Source of the DNA: Herbaspirillum huttiense
Lineage (GTDB): Bacteria > Pseudomonadota > Gammaproteobacteria > Burkholderiales > Burkholderiaceae_D
Assembly: GCF_004367745.1 (NCBI RefSeq)
Contig: NZ_CP037993.1
Coordinates: 558,001-622,000, forward strand
Direction: 5' to 3'
Length of the DNA: 64,000 bases
Both the position numbers and the translations under genes were made by a program. Below the pieces are notes generated by a model that saw only the letters and a program-made list of their open reading frames with translations, was not told the DNA's origin and searched no databases. The stretch's first letter is position 1, and every line of letters starts with the position of its first letter. This document shows, one piece after another, positions 16,557-25,832 of the stretch.

Positions 16557-17972
16557 ATGAACACTTTTTTGATCCGCAACCTGCAGGCCATCCTGACCGG
16601 CCTGCCCGGCGAGGCCGCGCGCCACGCCGGTCCCGACATCCGCGTGGCCGATGGGGTGATTGCCGCCATCGGAAAGCTCGACGCACTGCCCGGTGAGAAC
16701 GTGATCGATGCCAGTGATTGCGTGGCCTATCCGGCCTGGGTCAATACCCATCATCACCTGTTCCAGTCGCTGTTGAAGGGGGATCCGCTGGGCATCAATG
16801 CCACGCTCACGCCCTGGCTGGCGGCCACCCCTTATCGCTATCGCGCCAAATTCGATGCCGAGCTGTTCCGCCTGGCTGCGCGCATCGGCATGGTCGAACT
16901 GATGCGCTCGGGCTGCGGCACGATTGCCGATCACAACTACCTGTATTACCCCGGCATGCCGTTCGATACCTCGGAGATCCTGTTCGAGGAAGCGGAAAAG
17001 CTGGGCCTGCGTTTCGTCCTGTGCCGGGGCACCGCCACCCGCACGCGGCAGCTGGAGGCGGAGTTGCCCAGTGCATTGCGTCCGGAGACGCTCGATGCTT
17101 TCCTGACCGACATGCAGCGCCTGGCCAGGCGCTTCCATGATCCTGCGCCCGCTGCGATGCGGCGCGTGGTGATGGCACCGACCACGCCGCTCTATTCGGC
17201 GGCCCCGGAGGAAATGCGCGCCATCGCCGATGCCGCGCGGGAGTCGGGGTTGCGGCTGCACAGCCATCTCTCGGAGACGGTCGGCTACCAGGACAGCGCA
17301 CACGCCATGCATGGCTGCCGCCCGGTGGAATTCTGCGAGCGCATCGGCTGGCTGGGGCCGGACGTGTGGTTTGCGCATCTGGTGAAGCTCGATGCCGAAG
17401 AAATTACCTTGCTGGGAAGTACCGGAACGGGCATCGCCCATTGCCCGCAAAGCAACGGTCGCCTGGGCAGCGGCATCGCGCCGATCCGGGCGCTGGAGGC
17501 AGCGGGCGTGCCGGTGTCCATTGGCGTGGATGGTGCGGCCTCCAACGAGGCGGCCGACATGATCTCGGAAACGCACGCCGCCTGGCTGATGCAGCGCGCC
17601 CGGCGCGGCCAGGAGGCGACTCCGACGTTCCGGGGCGGGGCCTTCGAAGGCGGTGCCGATGAAGCGACGGTGGAGGATGTGGTGCGCTGGGGCACGACCG
17701 GCGGGGCCCGCGTGCTCGGCCTGGACGGGCTGCAGGGCCTGCAGGTGGGTCAGCAAGCTGACATTGCCTTGTACCGGCTGGATGATCCGCGCTACTTTGG
17801 CTTGCATGATCCGGCCATCGGCCCCGTGGCCTCGGGTGGTCGGCCTTTCCTGAAGGCAATGTGGGTCGGTGGCCGCGCCGTGGTCCGCGATGACGCCATC
17901 CCCGGCGTGGATCTGGCCGAACTCGGTGCGCAGGCGAGGCAGGCTGTCAAAAAAATGCTCGAAGGCAATTGA
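16557..17972 (+). CDS. amidohydrolase, 8-oxoguanine / isoxanthopterin deaminase-like
   Basis: The 471-residue protein belongs to the amidohydrolase (ATZ/TRZ, guanine-deaminase-like) branch. Metal ligands are visible as HxH in WVNTHHHLFQSL, His in LHSHLSETVGY and Asp in SIGVDGAASNEAAD; FAHLVKLDAEE carries another conserved His. The WVNTHHH block and the LMRSGCGTIADHNYLYYPG stretch recall 8-oxoguanine and isoxanthopterin deaminases. The expected reaction is hydrolytic release of ammonia from an amino-heterocycle, which fits a nitrogen-scavenging operon. SD AAGGAG precedes ATG 16557. Last gene of the operon. Exact substrate not determinable. Confidence 0.85.
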   Translation: MNTFLIRNLQAILTGLPGEAARHAGPDIRVADGVIAAIGKLDALPGENVIDASDCVAYPAWVNTHHHLFQSLLKGDPLGINATLTPWLAATPYRYRAKFDAELFRLAARIGMVELMRSGCGTIADHNYLYYPGMPFDTSEILFEEAEKLGLRFVLCRGTATRTRQLEAELPSALRPETLDAFLTDMQRLARRFHDPAPAAMRRVVMAPTTPLYSAAPEEMRAIADAARESGLRLHSHLSETVGYQDSAHAMHGCRPVEFCERIGWLGPDVWFAHLVKLDAEEITLLGSTGTGIAHCPQSNGRLGSGIAPIRALEAAGVPVSIGVDGAASNEAADMISETHAAWLMQRARRGQEATPTFRGGAFEGGADEATVEDVVRWGTTGGARVLGLDGLQGLQVGQQADIALYRLDDPRYFGLHDPAIGPVASGGRPFLKAMWVGGRAVVRDDAIPGVDLAELGAQARQAVKKMLEGN

Positions 17973-17977
17973 GGCCA

Positions 17978-18007
17978 GCAAAGCCGGCTGCATGCGGCCG
18001 GCTTTGC
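17978..18007 (+). terminator. hairpin at the end of the sigma-54 operon
   Basis: GCAAAGCCGG (17978-17987) pairs perfectly with CCGGCTTTGC (17998-18007), 10-nt loop, starting 6 nt after the amidohydrolase stop. A T-run is lacking, so termination may be partial or Rho-assisted. Confidence 0.5.
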
Positions 18008-18050
18008 GCGCGCTGCCCCACGAGCCACATGGGATCCCGGCCAAAACTGC

Positions 18051-18056
18051 TAAAAT
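18051..18056 (+). promoter_or_regulatory. possible -10 element close to the yqgE start
   Basis: TAAAAT ends 6 nt before the yqgE ATG, and no SD is visible. If used, the transcript would begin at or next to the start codon (leaderless). No good -35 hexamer is seen at 16-18 nt, so this is tentative. Confidence 0.25.
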
Positions 18057-18062
18057 GCCGGG

Positions 18063-18821
18063 ATGATCAAGAGACGCAATTCTCCCTTCAGTTTCTCAGC
18101 CGAGGATTTCGACGAATCCGTGGATTCCTTTGGCGCTTTCGACCCATTCCATTCCGACGCCCCTTCCCGCCACGCTGCCGGCTCCGATGCCAGCGGCCAG
18201 GCCGAGGGCGACGATGCCGCTGACGAGGTCCGTCCCCCGCTGGAACTGGATCTGACCAATCATTTCCTGATCGCCATGCCGTCCATGCTGGACCCGATCT
18301 TCGGCGGCACCGTGGTCTATCTCTGCGAGCACAACCACAACGGCGCGCTGGGCGTGGTCATCAACAAGCCCACCGACATGACCATGGATGTGCTGTTCGA
18401 CCGCATCAATCTCAAGCTGGAGATCCGGCCCGACACCCCCGATGCCATGCCCGAGCTGTATCGCCGCCCGGTCATGTTCGGCGGCCCGGTGCAGGTGGAG
18501 CGCGGCTTCGTGCTGCATTCGACCTCGGAAAAGTATTCCTCGACCCTGCAGGTCACCGATGAGGTCGCGCTGACGACCTCCAAGGACGTGCTCGAAGCGG
18601 TGGCCCACGGTGATGGCCCCGAGCGCGTGCTGGTCACCCTGGGTTGCTCGGGCTGGAGCCCGGGTCAGCTCGAAGGCGAGATCGGCCGTAATGGCTGGCT
18701 GACCGTCAAGGCTGACCCTGCCATCATTTTTGAGTTGCCGGTGGAGCAACGCTTCACCGCTGCATTGGCCCTGTTGGGCATCGATCCGGTGATGCTGTCC
18801 GGCGATGCCGGCCGGGCTTGA
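18063..18821 (+). CDS. yqgE: YqgE/AlgH family (UPF0301) protein
   Basis: The 252-residue protein has the UPF0301 core from about residue 60: DLTNHFLIAMPSMLDPIFGG, VVYLCEHNHNGALGVVINKP, and FGGPVQVERGFVLH. A C-terminal GCSGWSPGQLEGEI block follows. The first 55 or so residues are an acidic, poorly conserved extension. Function is unsettled in the family (AlgH in pseudomonads was linked to alginate regulation). It begins the yqgE-ruvX-pyrR-pyrB-pyrC' run, and ruvX follows immediately. Confidence 0.92.
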   Translation: MIKRRNSPFSFSAEDFDESVDSFGAFDPFHSDAPSRHAAGSDASGQAEGDDAADEVRPPLELDLTNHFLIAMPSMLDPIFGGTVVYLCEHNHNGALGVVINKPTDMTMDVLFDRINLKLEIRPDTPDAMPELYRRPVMFGGPVQVERGFVLHSTSEKYSSTLQVTDEVALTTSKDVLEAVAHGDGPERVLVTLGCSGWSPGQLEGEIGRNGWLTVKADPAIIFELPVEQRFTAALALLGIDPVMLSGDAGRA

Positions 18822-18837
18822 GAGCGCAGGGACACGA

Positions 18838-19224
18838 TTGGAAACCATCCTGGCCTTCGACTTCGGCTTGAAACGCATCGGCGTGGCCGTGGGCAATACC
18901 GGCCTGAAGCAGGCGCAGCCGCTGGCGGTGATCAGCGAAGCAACCAACGACGGCAAGTTCGCGGCCATTGCGCGCCTGATTGCGGAGTGGCAACCGGCGC
19001 GCTGCGTGGTCGGCCTGCCCCTGCATCCGGACGGTGCCGAGCACGAGATGAGCGTGCGCTGCCGCCGCTTTGCCAACCAGTTGCACGGCCGCTATGGCAT
19101 CGAGGTCACGCTGGTGGATGAACGCTACAGTTCGGCGGTCATCCAGCACCAGCGCGGCGAACAGATCGACGACCAGGCGGCCGCCATCATTTTGCAGCAA
19201 TACTTTGACGACGCACATTCATGA
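18838..19224 (+). CDS. ruvX: RuvX/YqgF Holliday junction resolvase-like nuclease
   Basis: The 128-residue RNase H-fold protein has LAFDFGLKRIGVAVGNT (catalytic Asp), VVGLPLHPDG, VTLVDERYSS (acidic Glu) and DDQAAAIILQQYFDD (acidic ends). In bacteria this family acts in 16S rRNA 5'-end processing and was proposed as a Holliday junction resolvase. The TTG at 18838 (METILAFDFG) is chosen, with CAGGGA upstream; an ATG at 18805 overlapping yqgE would add 11 unconserved residues. The stop overlaps the pyrR start (ATGA). Confidence 0.92.
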   Translation: METILAFDFGLKRIGVAVGNTGLKQAQPLAVISEATNDGKFAAIARLIAEWQPARCVVGLPLHPDGAEHEMSVRCRRFANQLHGRYGIEVTLVDERYSSAVIQHQRGEQIDDQAAAIILQQYFDDAHS

Positions 19225-19733
19225 GCACAACACCTTCCCAGCTTGATGCAGAAGCGCTGTACCAGACCCTGGTGCAGCAGATCAAAGCCGGCCTGCAAGG
19301 CGCAACCGAGGTTGCGCTGGTGGGCATCCACTCCGGCGGTGCCTGGCTGGCTGAACGCCTGGCCAGCGAACTGGGCCTGGCCGAGCGCCTGGGCTTCGTC
19401 GACGTGTCCTTTTACCGTGACGATTTTTCCGAGAAGGGCCTGCGCGCTGACGTGAAGCCCAGCCAAATTCCCTTCGATGTCGAGGGCGCCACCATCCTGC
19501 TGGTCGACGACGTGCTCTACACCGGCCGCACTACACGGGCCGCCATCAACGAACTGTTCGACTATGGCCGTCCGGCGCGCGTGCTGCTGGCGGCGCTGGT
19601 GGACCGCGGTGGCCGCGAGCTGCCCATTGCCGCCGATTTCGTCGCGGCCTCGGTCGAACTCAGCAAACAAGAAAACCTGCAACTGCAACGCGCCGACGAC
19701 GGCCGCTTCTCCCTTACGGTGGTCCATGCTTAA
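19221..19733 (+). CDS. pyrR: PyrR bifunctional pyrimidine regulator / uracil phosphoribosyltransferase
   Basis: The 170-residue PRTase-fold protein has the PRPP-binding loop [17 protein letters not shown] and an N-terminal [18 protein letters not shown]. PyrR proteins have UPRTase activity and, in Gram-positives, bind pyr mRNA; regulation in betaproteobacteria is less clear. It overlaps ruvX by 4 bp and pyrB by 8 bp, so it is translated with them. Confidence 0.94.
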   Translation: MSTTPSQLDAEALYQTLVQQIKAGLQGATEVALVGIHSGGAWLAERLASELGLAERLGFVDVSFYRDDFSEKGLRADVKPSQIPFDVEGATILLVDDVLYTGRTTRAAINELFDYGRPARVLLAALVDRGGRELPIAADFVAASVELSKQENLQLQRADDGRFSLTVVHA

Positions 19734-20685
19734 TCCCCAACTCAACAAAAACGGCGAACTGCAACACCTGCTGACCATCGAGGGCCTGCCGCGCGCTATC
19801 CTGACGCACATCCTCGATACTGCCTCGTCCTTCGTCAGCATCGGCGACCGCGAAGTCAAGAAGGTGCCGCTGATGCGCGGCAAGAGCGTCTTCAACCTGT
19901 TCTTCGAGAACTCCACGCGCACCCGCACCACCTTCGAGATCGCCTCCAAGCGCCTCTCGGCGGACGTGATCAACCTCAACATCCAGGCCTCCAGTACCAG
20001 CAAGGGCGAGTCGCTGCTGGACACCATCGACAACCTGGCGGCCATGCACGCCGACATGTTCGTGGTGCGCCATGCGCAATCGGGCGCGCCCTTCCTGATC
20101 GCCAAGCACCTGATCGATACGAAGCAGTCACACGTCCACGTGGTCAACGCCGGTGACGGCCGCCACGCGCACCCGACCCAGGGTCTCTTGGACATGTACA
20201 CCATCCGTCACTACAAGAAAGACTTCACCAACCTGCGAGTGGCCATCGTCGGCGACATCCTGCACAGCCGCGTGGCGCGCTCGGACATTCACGCGCTGAC
20301 CACCTTGGGCGTGCCGGAAGTGCGCGCCATCGGTCCGCGTACCTTGCTGCCCAGCGGCCTGGAGCAGATGGGCGTGCGCGTCTTCCACAACATGGAAGAG
20401 GGCTTGAAGGATGTGGACGTCATCATCATGCTGCGATTGCAGAACGAGCGCATGAGCGGTGCCTTGCTGCCGTCGGCGCAGGAGTTCTTCAAGAGCTACG
20501 GCCTGACCCCGGAACGCCTGGCGCTGGCCAAGCCGGACGCCATCGTCATGCACCCCGGCCCGATGAACCGCGGTGTGGAAATCGATTCGGCCGTGGCCGA
20601 TGGCGCACAGGCCGTGATCCTGCCGCAGGTGACCTTCGGCATCGCGGTGCGCATGGCGGTCATGAGCATCGTGGCTGGCAATTGA
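19726..20685 (+). CDS. pyrB: aspartate carbamoyltransferase catalytic subunit
   Basis: The 319-residue enzyme makes carbamoyl-aspartate in de novo pyrimidine synthesis. The carbamoyl-phosphate site is [13 protein letters not shown]; other marks are [13 protein letters not shown] and [15 protein letters not shown]. The start overlaps the end of pyrR. It is followed by a dihydroorotase-like gene lacking zinc ligands, the arrangement known for pseudomonad ATCases that assemble as PyrB plus inactive PyrC'. A separate pyrI is not present. Confidence 0.96.
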   Translation: MLNPQLNKNGELQHLLTIEGLPRAILTHILDTASSFVSIGDREVKKVPLMRGKSVFNLFFENSTRTRTTFEIASKRLSADVINLNIQASSTSKGESLLDTIDNLAAMHADMFVVRHAQSGAPFLIAKHLIDTKQSHVHVVNAGDGRHAHPTQGLLDMYTIRHYKKDFTNLRVAIVGDILHSRVARSDIHALTTLGVPEVRAIGPRTLLPSGLEQMGVRVFHNMEEGLKDVDVIIMLRLQNERMSGALLPSAQEFFKSYGLTPERLALAKPDAIVMHPGPMNRGVEIDSAVADGAQAVILPQVTFGIAVRMAVMSIVAGN

Positions 20686-20747
20686 ACCCGGGTGACGACG
20701 ACCATCACCGCGACGTTTTGAACGATCCGTTAAGAAGACAAGAACTG

Positions 20748-22034
20748 ATGAAACTGCATATCAAGAACGGCCGCCTGATCGACCCGGCCAACGGCATCGA
20801 TGCCCAGCAGGATGTGTATGTGGCCGCCGGCAAGATCGTCGGCGTTGGCCAGGCCCCGGCCGACTTCGTGGCCAACAAGACCATCGACGCTACCGGCCTG
20901 ATCGTAGCTCCCGGCCTGGTGGACCTGTCGGCCCGCCTGCGCGAGCCCGGCTACGAATACAAGGCCACGCTGGAATCCGAAATGCAGGCCGCGATCCAGG
21001 GCGGCGTGACCAGCCTGGTCTGCCCGCCCGATACCGACCCGGTGCTGGACGAACCCGGCCTGGTGGAAATGCTCAAGCACCGCGCCCGTTCGCTGAACCA
21101 GGCCCACGTCTATCCGCTGGGTGCGCTCACCGCCGGCCTCAAAGGAAAAGCGCTGACCGAAATGGCCGAGCTGACCGAAGCCGGCTGCATCGGCTTCTCG
21201 CAAGCCGAAGAGCCGATCACCGATACCACCGTGCTGCTGTCGGCCTTGCAATACGCCAAGACCTTCAACTACACCGTCTGGCTGCGCCCGCAGGACCCGC
21301 ACCTGGGCCGCACCGGCATCGCCCACAGCGGCCCGGCCGCTTCGCGCCTGGGTTTGTCGGGCGTGCCCGTGATGTCGGAGACCATTGCGCTCTACACCCT
21401 GTTCGAACTGATGCGCGCCACCGGTGCCCGCGTCCACCTGTGCCGCATGTCCTCGGCCGCCGGTCTGGAGCTGGTGCGCCAGGCCAAGAGCGAAGGCCTG
21501 CCGGTAACCTGCGATGTGGGTGTGCACCACATCCACCTGTGCGACCTGGATATCGGCTTCTTCGATTCCAATGCCCGCATGACGCCGCCGCTGCGCTCGC
21601 AGCGCGACCGTGAAGCGATCCGCACTGCCTTGCTGGATGGCACCATCGATGCCGTCTGCTCGGATCACACCCCGGTCGATGACGATGAGAAGCTGCTGCC
21701 CTTCGGCGAAGCTTCGCCGGGCGCAACCGGCCTGGAACTGCTGCTGTCGCTGTCGCTGAAGTGGGCGCTGGAGACCGAAGGCGAGGGCAAGGAAGTGCTC
21801 TCCAAGGCGATCTCGAAAGTAACGCACCGCGCCGCCAAGGTGGCGGGGCTGAAGGCCGGCAACCTGGCCGTGGGCAGCGTGGCCGACCTGTGCCTGTTTG
21901 ATCCCAACACCTTGTGGAAGGTGCAGGGCTCGGCGCTGGCCAGCCAGGGCAAGCACACCCCGTTCCTGGGCTATGAGCTGCCGGGCGTGGTCAAGGCGAC
22001 CATCGTCTCGGGGCATATTGCCTTCGAGCGCTGA
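20748..22034 (+). CDS. pyrC: dihydroorotase-like PyrC' (probably non-catalytic ATCase partner)
   Basis: The 428-residue protein has the whole dihydroorotase fold, but the zinc-binding HxH is replaced. Where active enzymes read GLVDxHxHxREPG, this one reads GLVDLSARLREPGYEYKATL. Other active-site regions remain (DVGVHHIHL, CSDHTPVDDDEK). The equivalent PyrC' of Pseudomonas is inactive and needed to build the ATCase dodecamer, so the same scaffolding role is likely. ATG 20748 is used; a weak AAGA-type SD precedes it. A catalytic dihydroorotase should exist elsewhere in the genome. Confidence 0.92.
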   Translation: MKLHIKNGRLIDPANGIDAQQDVYVAAGKIVGVGQAPADFVANKTIDATGLIVAPGLVDLSARLREPGYEYKATLESEMQAAIQGGVTSLVCPPDTDPVLDEPGLVEMLKHRARSLNQAHVYPLGALTAGLKGKALTEMAELTEAGCIGFSQAEEPITDTTVLLSALQYAKTFNYTVWLRPQDPHLGRTGIAHSGPAASRLGLSGVPVMSETIALYTLFELMRATGARVHLCRMSSAAGLELVRQAKSEGLPVTCDVGVHHIHLCDLDIGFFDSNARMTPPLRSQRDREAIRTALLDGTIDAVCSDHTPVDDDEKLLPFGEASPGATGLELLLSLSLKWALETEGEGKEVLSKAISKVTHRAAKVAGLKAGNLAVGSVADLCLFDPNTLWKVQGSALASQGKHTPFLGYELPGVVKATIVSGHIAFER

Positions 22035-22070
22035 AAACCTGTCGCTTGATTTTCAGTTTGATTTCTTCTT

Positions 22071-22125
22071 GATCGATGGTTGACTGTGGGCAACCTCGAT
22101 CTTGAATTTCAATCAAGCGGTTTTT
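22071..22125 (+). terminator. hairpin(s) between pyrC' and plsC
   Basis: GATCGA-T-GGTTG (22071-22082) pairs with CAACC-TCGATC (22091-22101), an 11-bp stem with one bulge. A small CTTGA/TCAAG stem (22101-22117) next to it runs into CGGTTTTT. Together they look like an intrinsic terminator at the end of the pyr operon. Confidence 0.5.
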
Positions 22126-22170
22126 CCTCGCGACGATTCGATCACGACCTCATCAAGACCCGAATACGCC

Positions 22171-22971
22171 ATGTTCGTTTTCCGTTTGCTGCGCCTGATC
22201 GCGCATCTCTTCAAGGGCATGGCGGTCTGTGCCTTCCTGTTCCCGTTCACCTCCGAGAAGGGGCGGGAGGCGCACATCCGGCGTTGGTCGCGCAAGCTGC
22301 TGCGCATCTGCGGCATCGCCGTCAAGATCGACAGCCCGCTGCCGATTCCGCGTTCGTTGCTGGTGTCCAATCACGTGAGCTGGCTGGACATCTTCGTGGT
22401 CAACTCGCTGCAGCCCTGCCGTTTCGTGGCCAAGTCGGAAATCCGCAGCTGGCCGCTGATCGGCTGGCTGTGCGCCAAGACCGGCACCATCTTCATTTCG
22501 CGCGGCAAGGCCAGCGACGTGCGGCGCATTTTCAAAGGCCTGGTGGAAAGCATCGAGAAGGACGAGCACGTCGCCTTCTTCCCTGAAGGCACGACGGCCG
22601 CGCAGGGCACGCTGCTGCCTTTCCACGCCAACCTGTTCGAGGCCGCCATCGATGCCAAAGCCCCGGTGCAGCCGTATGCGTTGCGTTATGTGGATGGCGA
22701 GGGCCGGCTGCATGCGGCGGCTGATTTCATCGGGGACATGTCCATCGCCGAGAGCATCATGAGCATCCTCAAGTCCAAGGGGATGACGGCCGAACTGAAG
22801 CAATTGCCTCTGATCAGCACGGAAGGCGCGCATCGCCGCGACCTCGCGCGCACCGCACGTGAAGTCATTGCCACCGGACTGGGATACTCGCCGGAATCGC
22901 TCAGCCCGGCCGCCGCGCCTGCGGACACTGCACCTGGAACAGCGCCCGATCCTCAAGTCGCACCGCACTGA
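22171..22971 (+). CDS. plsC: 1-acyl-sn-glycerol-3-phosphate acyltransferase
   Basis: The 266-residue membrane-associated protein has the acyltransferase motifs NHVSWLD (HX4D), [17 protein letters not shown] and [10 protein letters not shown]. It acylates lysophosphatidate to phosphatidate in phospholipid synthesis. One N-terminal hydrophobic segment ([20 protein letters not shown]) anchors it. The start is ATG 22171; a TTG 69 bp upstream would add unconserved residues. The C-terminal tail is Ala/Pro-rich and is encoded opposite the end of apaH. Confidence 0.92.
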   Translation: MFVFRLLRLIAHLFKGMAVCAFLFPFTSEKGREAHIRRWSRKLLRICGIAVKIDSPLPIPRSLLVSNHVSWLDIFVVNSLQPCRFVAKSEIRSWPLIGWLCAKTGTIFISRGKASDVRRIFKGLVESIEKDEHVAFFPEGTTAAQGTLLPFHANLFEAAIDAKAPVQPYALRYVDGEGRLHAAADFIGDMSIAESIMSILKSKGMTAELKQLPLISTEGAHRRDLARTAREVIATGLGYSPESLSPAAAPADTAPGTAPDPQVAPH

Positions 22972-23716
22972 GCTTGCCACCCCAGACACATCCCGTGTCG
23001 AGGGCGATCAGTTTGGGCCGCATCACCAATCCCAGCGTGGACCAGTGACCGAAGACCACGGTCACGTCTTCGGTCCTCCGCCCTGGCACCTCGAACCAGG
23101 GCATCAGTCCTTCCGGCGCGGCCGCCGCGCCTTCCTTCACCGCAAAATCCATCGTCCCGTCCGCCTGGCAGAAGCGCAGGCGGGTGAAGGCATTGATGAT
23201 GCAGCGCAGGCGATCGTGGCCGGTCAGGTCATCGCTCCAGCGATCGGGCTGGTTGCCGTACATGTGGCGCAGGAAGTCCATCCACTGGTCGCTGCGCAGC
23301 ATGGTTTCCACTTCGCTGGCCAGAGCCAGGGCTTGTTGCAGGTCCCATTGGGGCAGCACGCCGGCATGCACGATCAGGTGGCCTTGTTCGTGGATGGCCA
23401 GGGGACGATGGCGCAGCCAGTCGATAAGCTCCTCACGGTCGGGGGCGTTGAGGATATCGTCGAGGGTGTCGTCGCGGTGCGCCGGGCGGATGCCGCAGGC
23501 CACGGCCAGCAGGTGCAGGTCATGGTTGCCCAGAACGGACCGGGCGCGCTCGCCCATCTGCATCACGGTGCGCAGGGTGTGAAGGGATTGGGGGCCGCGG
23601 TTGATGAGGTCGCCGGCGAAGATCAGGCGATCGGCCGACGTCAGCTGCTCGATGCTCAGCAGGTCTTGCAACGAGCAAGCGCATCCCTGAAGGTCTCCGA
23701 TGACGTAGTTTCCCAT
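22901..23716 (-). CDS. apaH: symmetrical bis(5'-nucleosyl)-tetraphosphatase
   Basis: The 271-residue metallophosphatase hydrolyses Ap4A to two ADP. Motifs: [45 protein letters not shown] and FGHWSTLGL, then [12 protein letters not shown]. The length is typical. The ATG at 23716 is used. The last 71 bp overlap the 3' end of plsC on the other strand, so both C-termini share DNA. Confidence 0.95.
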   Translation of the reverse strand: MGNYVIGDLQGCACSLQDLLSIEQLTSADRLIFAGDLINRGPQSLHTLRTVMQMGERARSVLGNHDLHLLAVACGIRPAHRDDTLDDILNAPDREELIDWLRHRPLAIHEQGHLIVHAGVLPQWDLQQALALASEVETMLRSDQWMDFLRHMYGNQPDRWSDDLTGHDRLRCIINAFTRLRFCQADGTMDFAVKEGAAAAPEGLMPWFEVPGRRTEDVTVVFGHWSTLGLVMRPKLIALDTGCVWGGKLSAVRLEDRALFQVQCPQARRPG

Positions 23717-23877
23717 GTGCAATGTTGGTTGGTTTGTATTGAGAGAGACAATGATAGGTGATGCTGTTCATAAACGCCCCGGAAGAACTGATCCAACATG
23801 GGTTGGCTCGGGTAAAATACCCGGTTTCCATTCTTTACGTATGGTAACCAGCGGTGGTGACCCATGCCAAGACAGCA

Positions 23878-24945
23878 ATGATTTTAGTGACTGGCGGTGC
23901 AGGATTCATTGGATCCAATTTTGTTGTAGAGTGGGTCGCCCAGACCGGCGAGCCTGTGGTCAACCTCGATTTGCTGACGTACGCTGGCAACCTCCAGAAC
24001 CTGGCGTCGCTGCAAGGGAATGCTGCCCATATCTTCGTACAGGGCGATATCGGTGATCGTCAGCTGGTCGCTGAGTTGCTGAAGCAACACCGTCCGCGCG
24101 CGGTGCTCAACTTCGCCGCAGAGAGTCATGTCGACCGCTCCATTCATGGTCCAGACGCATTCGTGCAGACCAATGTTCTGGGCACGTTCAATCTGCTGGA
24201 ATCCGTCCGGGAGTATTGGGGGCAGCTTGATGAGCCCGAACGTGCTCAATTCCGTTTCCTGCACGTTTCCACGGACGAAGTCTATGGTTCGCTGGCTCCG
24301 CATGCGCCGGCTTTCACCGAGACCCACCGCTACGAACCCAACAGCCCCTACTCAGCGACAAAGGCCGCCAGCGACCATCTGGTGCGCGCCTATCACCACA
24401 CGTATGGACTACCGGTACTGACCACCAATTGCTCCAACAATTACGGTCCCTATCATTTCCCCGAAAAGCTCATTCCGCTGATGATCGTCAATGCCTTGGA
24501 TGGCAAGTCCTTGCCAGTCTACGGCGATGGTCGACAGATTCGCGATTGGCTCTACGTCAAGGATCACTGCAGCGCGATTCGCCGCGTACTTGAAGCGGGA
24601 ACGCCGGGCGAGGTCTACAACGTCGGCGGTTGGAACGAGAAGGCCAATATTGACATCGTCAATACGGTCTGCACCTTGCTGGACGAGTTGCGTCCGCGTG
24701 CCGATGGTCAGGGCTATGCGACCCAGATCACTTACGTGACTGACCGGCCGGGCCACGACCGCCGTTATGCCATTGATGCTGGCAAGATCGAGCGGGAACT
24801 GGGCTGGAAGCCGGCTGAGACCTTTGAAACCGGCATCCGGAAGACAGTGGAATGGTATCTGTCCAATCAGGAGTGGGTCGCCAATGTCCGCTCCGGCCAC
24901 TATCGCGAATGGCTCGAAACCAATTACGCCGGACGTCAGGCATGA
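23878..24945 (+). CDS. rfbB: dTDP-glucose 4,6-dehydratase
   Basis: The 355-residue SDR enzyme has the NAD motif [23 protein letters not shown], the catalytic [10 protein letters not shown] and [19 protein letters not shown]. It converts dTDP-glucose to dTDP-4-keto-6-deoxyglucose, shared by rhamnose synthesis and by the 3-amino-sugar branch at 38235/43270. The start is ATG 23878; a GTG at 23854 is possible. First gene of the polysaccharide region; its stop overlaps rfbD (ATGA). Confidence 0.96.
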   Translation: MILVTGGAGFIGSNFVVEWVAQTGEPVVNLDLLTYAGNLQNLASLQGNAAHIFVQGDIGDRQLVAELLKQHRPRAVLNFAAESHVDRSIHGPDAFVQTNVLGTFNLLESVREYWGQLDEPERAQFRFLHVSTDEVYGSLAPHAPAFTETHRYEPNSPYSATKAASDHLVRAYHHTYGLPVLTTNCSNNYGPYHFPEKLIPLMIVNALDGKSLPVYGDGRQIRDWLYVKDHCSAIRRVLEAGTPGEVYNVGGWNEKANIDIVNTVCTLLDELRPRADGQGYATQITYVTDRPGHDRRYAIDAGKIERELGWKPAETFETGIRKTVEWYLSNQEWVANVRSGHYREWLETNYAGRQA

Positions 24946-25832
24946 AGATCCTGCTATTCGGGTGCAATGGTCAACTGGGCTGGGAGCTGCAACGCAGTCT
25001 GGCTCCCCTCGGCGAACTCATCAGCCTGCACTCCCTCAGTCAGGAGTATTGCGGCGATCTCGCCGACCTTGACGGCATCGCCCAGACCATTGCTGCCGTA
25101 AGTCCGGACGTTGTAGTCAATGCCGCCGCCTACACTGCGGTGGACAAGGCCGAGTCCGAGGGCGAGCGGGCCCGTATCGTCAATGCGCTGGCTCCGCAGA
25201 GAATGGCGATGGCCGCTGCGCAGTGTGGCGCACTGCTGGTGCATTACTCGACCGATTACGTGTTTGATGGCAACGGCCACCAGGCTCGCCGGGAAGAGGA
25301 TTTGACCGGTCCTCTGAACGTCTATGGAAAGACCAAGCTGGAGGGAGAGCAGGCAATCGCTGCCAGCAGCTGTGCTTATCTGATCTTCCGGACTAGCTGG
25401 GTCTATGCCGCACGCGGTGGCAACTTCGCCAGGACCATGTTGCGGCTGGGTGCCCAGCGTGAACAGCTCAACGTCATCGACGATCAGACCGGTGCTCCCA
25501 CGGGTGCCGAACTGCTGGCCGATGCGAGTGCGCATGCCATCGTCCAGGCCTTGGCTCATCCAGAGCTCCAAGGTCTTTATCACCTGACGGCTGCCGGTCA
25601 AACCACTTGGTTCGCTTATGCTCAGCAGGTGTTTGCGCTGGCCAGGGAATTGGGTGGTCCGTCCGAATTGGCCCGACTTGTGCCGATTCCAACCAGTGCT
25701 TACCCCACACCGGCGTCGCGACCACTCAATTCTCGGCTGGACTGCAGCAAGTTCCAGGCCGCGTTTGGACTGGTCCTGCCAGCGTGGCAAATCGGCGTTG
25801 CCCGCATGATGAAAGAGCTCCATGAAAACTAA
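24942..25832 (+). CDS. rfbD: dTDP-4-dehydrorhamnose reductase
   Basis: The 296-residue SDR protein has [14 protein letters not shown] (NAD(P)H site), [10 protein letters not shown] and the catalytic [11 protein letters not shown]. It reduces dTDP-4-keto-L-rhamnose to dTDP-L-rhamnose. It overlaps rfbB by 4 bp and rfbA by 11 bp. Confidence 0.95.
   Translation: MKILLFGCNGQLGWELQRSLAPLGELISLHSLSQEYCGDLADLDGIAQTIAAVSPDVVVNAAAYTAVDKAESEGERARIVNALAPQRMAMAAAQCGALLVHYSTDYVFDGNGHQARREEDLTGPLNVYGKTKLEGEQAIAASSCAYLIFRTSWVYAARGGNFARTMLRLGAQREQLNVIDDQTGAPTGAELLADASAHAIVQALAHPELQGLYHLTAAGQTTWFAYAQQVFALARELGGPSELARLVPIPTSAYPTPASRPLNSRLDCSKFQAAFGLVLPAWQIGVARMMKELHEN

Noticed and set aside
16440..18044. 534-codon open frame opposite the amidohydrolase
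   Set aside because: The plus-strand amidohydrolase has metal-binding motifs and an SD; the antisense product has no recognisable pattern.
18805..18837. Longer RuvX starting at ATG 18805
   Set aside because: It would overlap yqgE, has no SD and adds 11 unconserved residues; TTG 18838 fits the family start. Not fully excluded.
22043..22119. CGCTTGAT / ATCAAGCG long-range inverted repeat after pyrC'
   Set aside because: The arms are 61 nt apart; the nested local hairpins in the same interval explain termination better.
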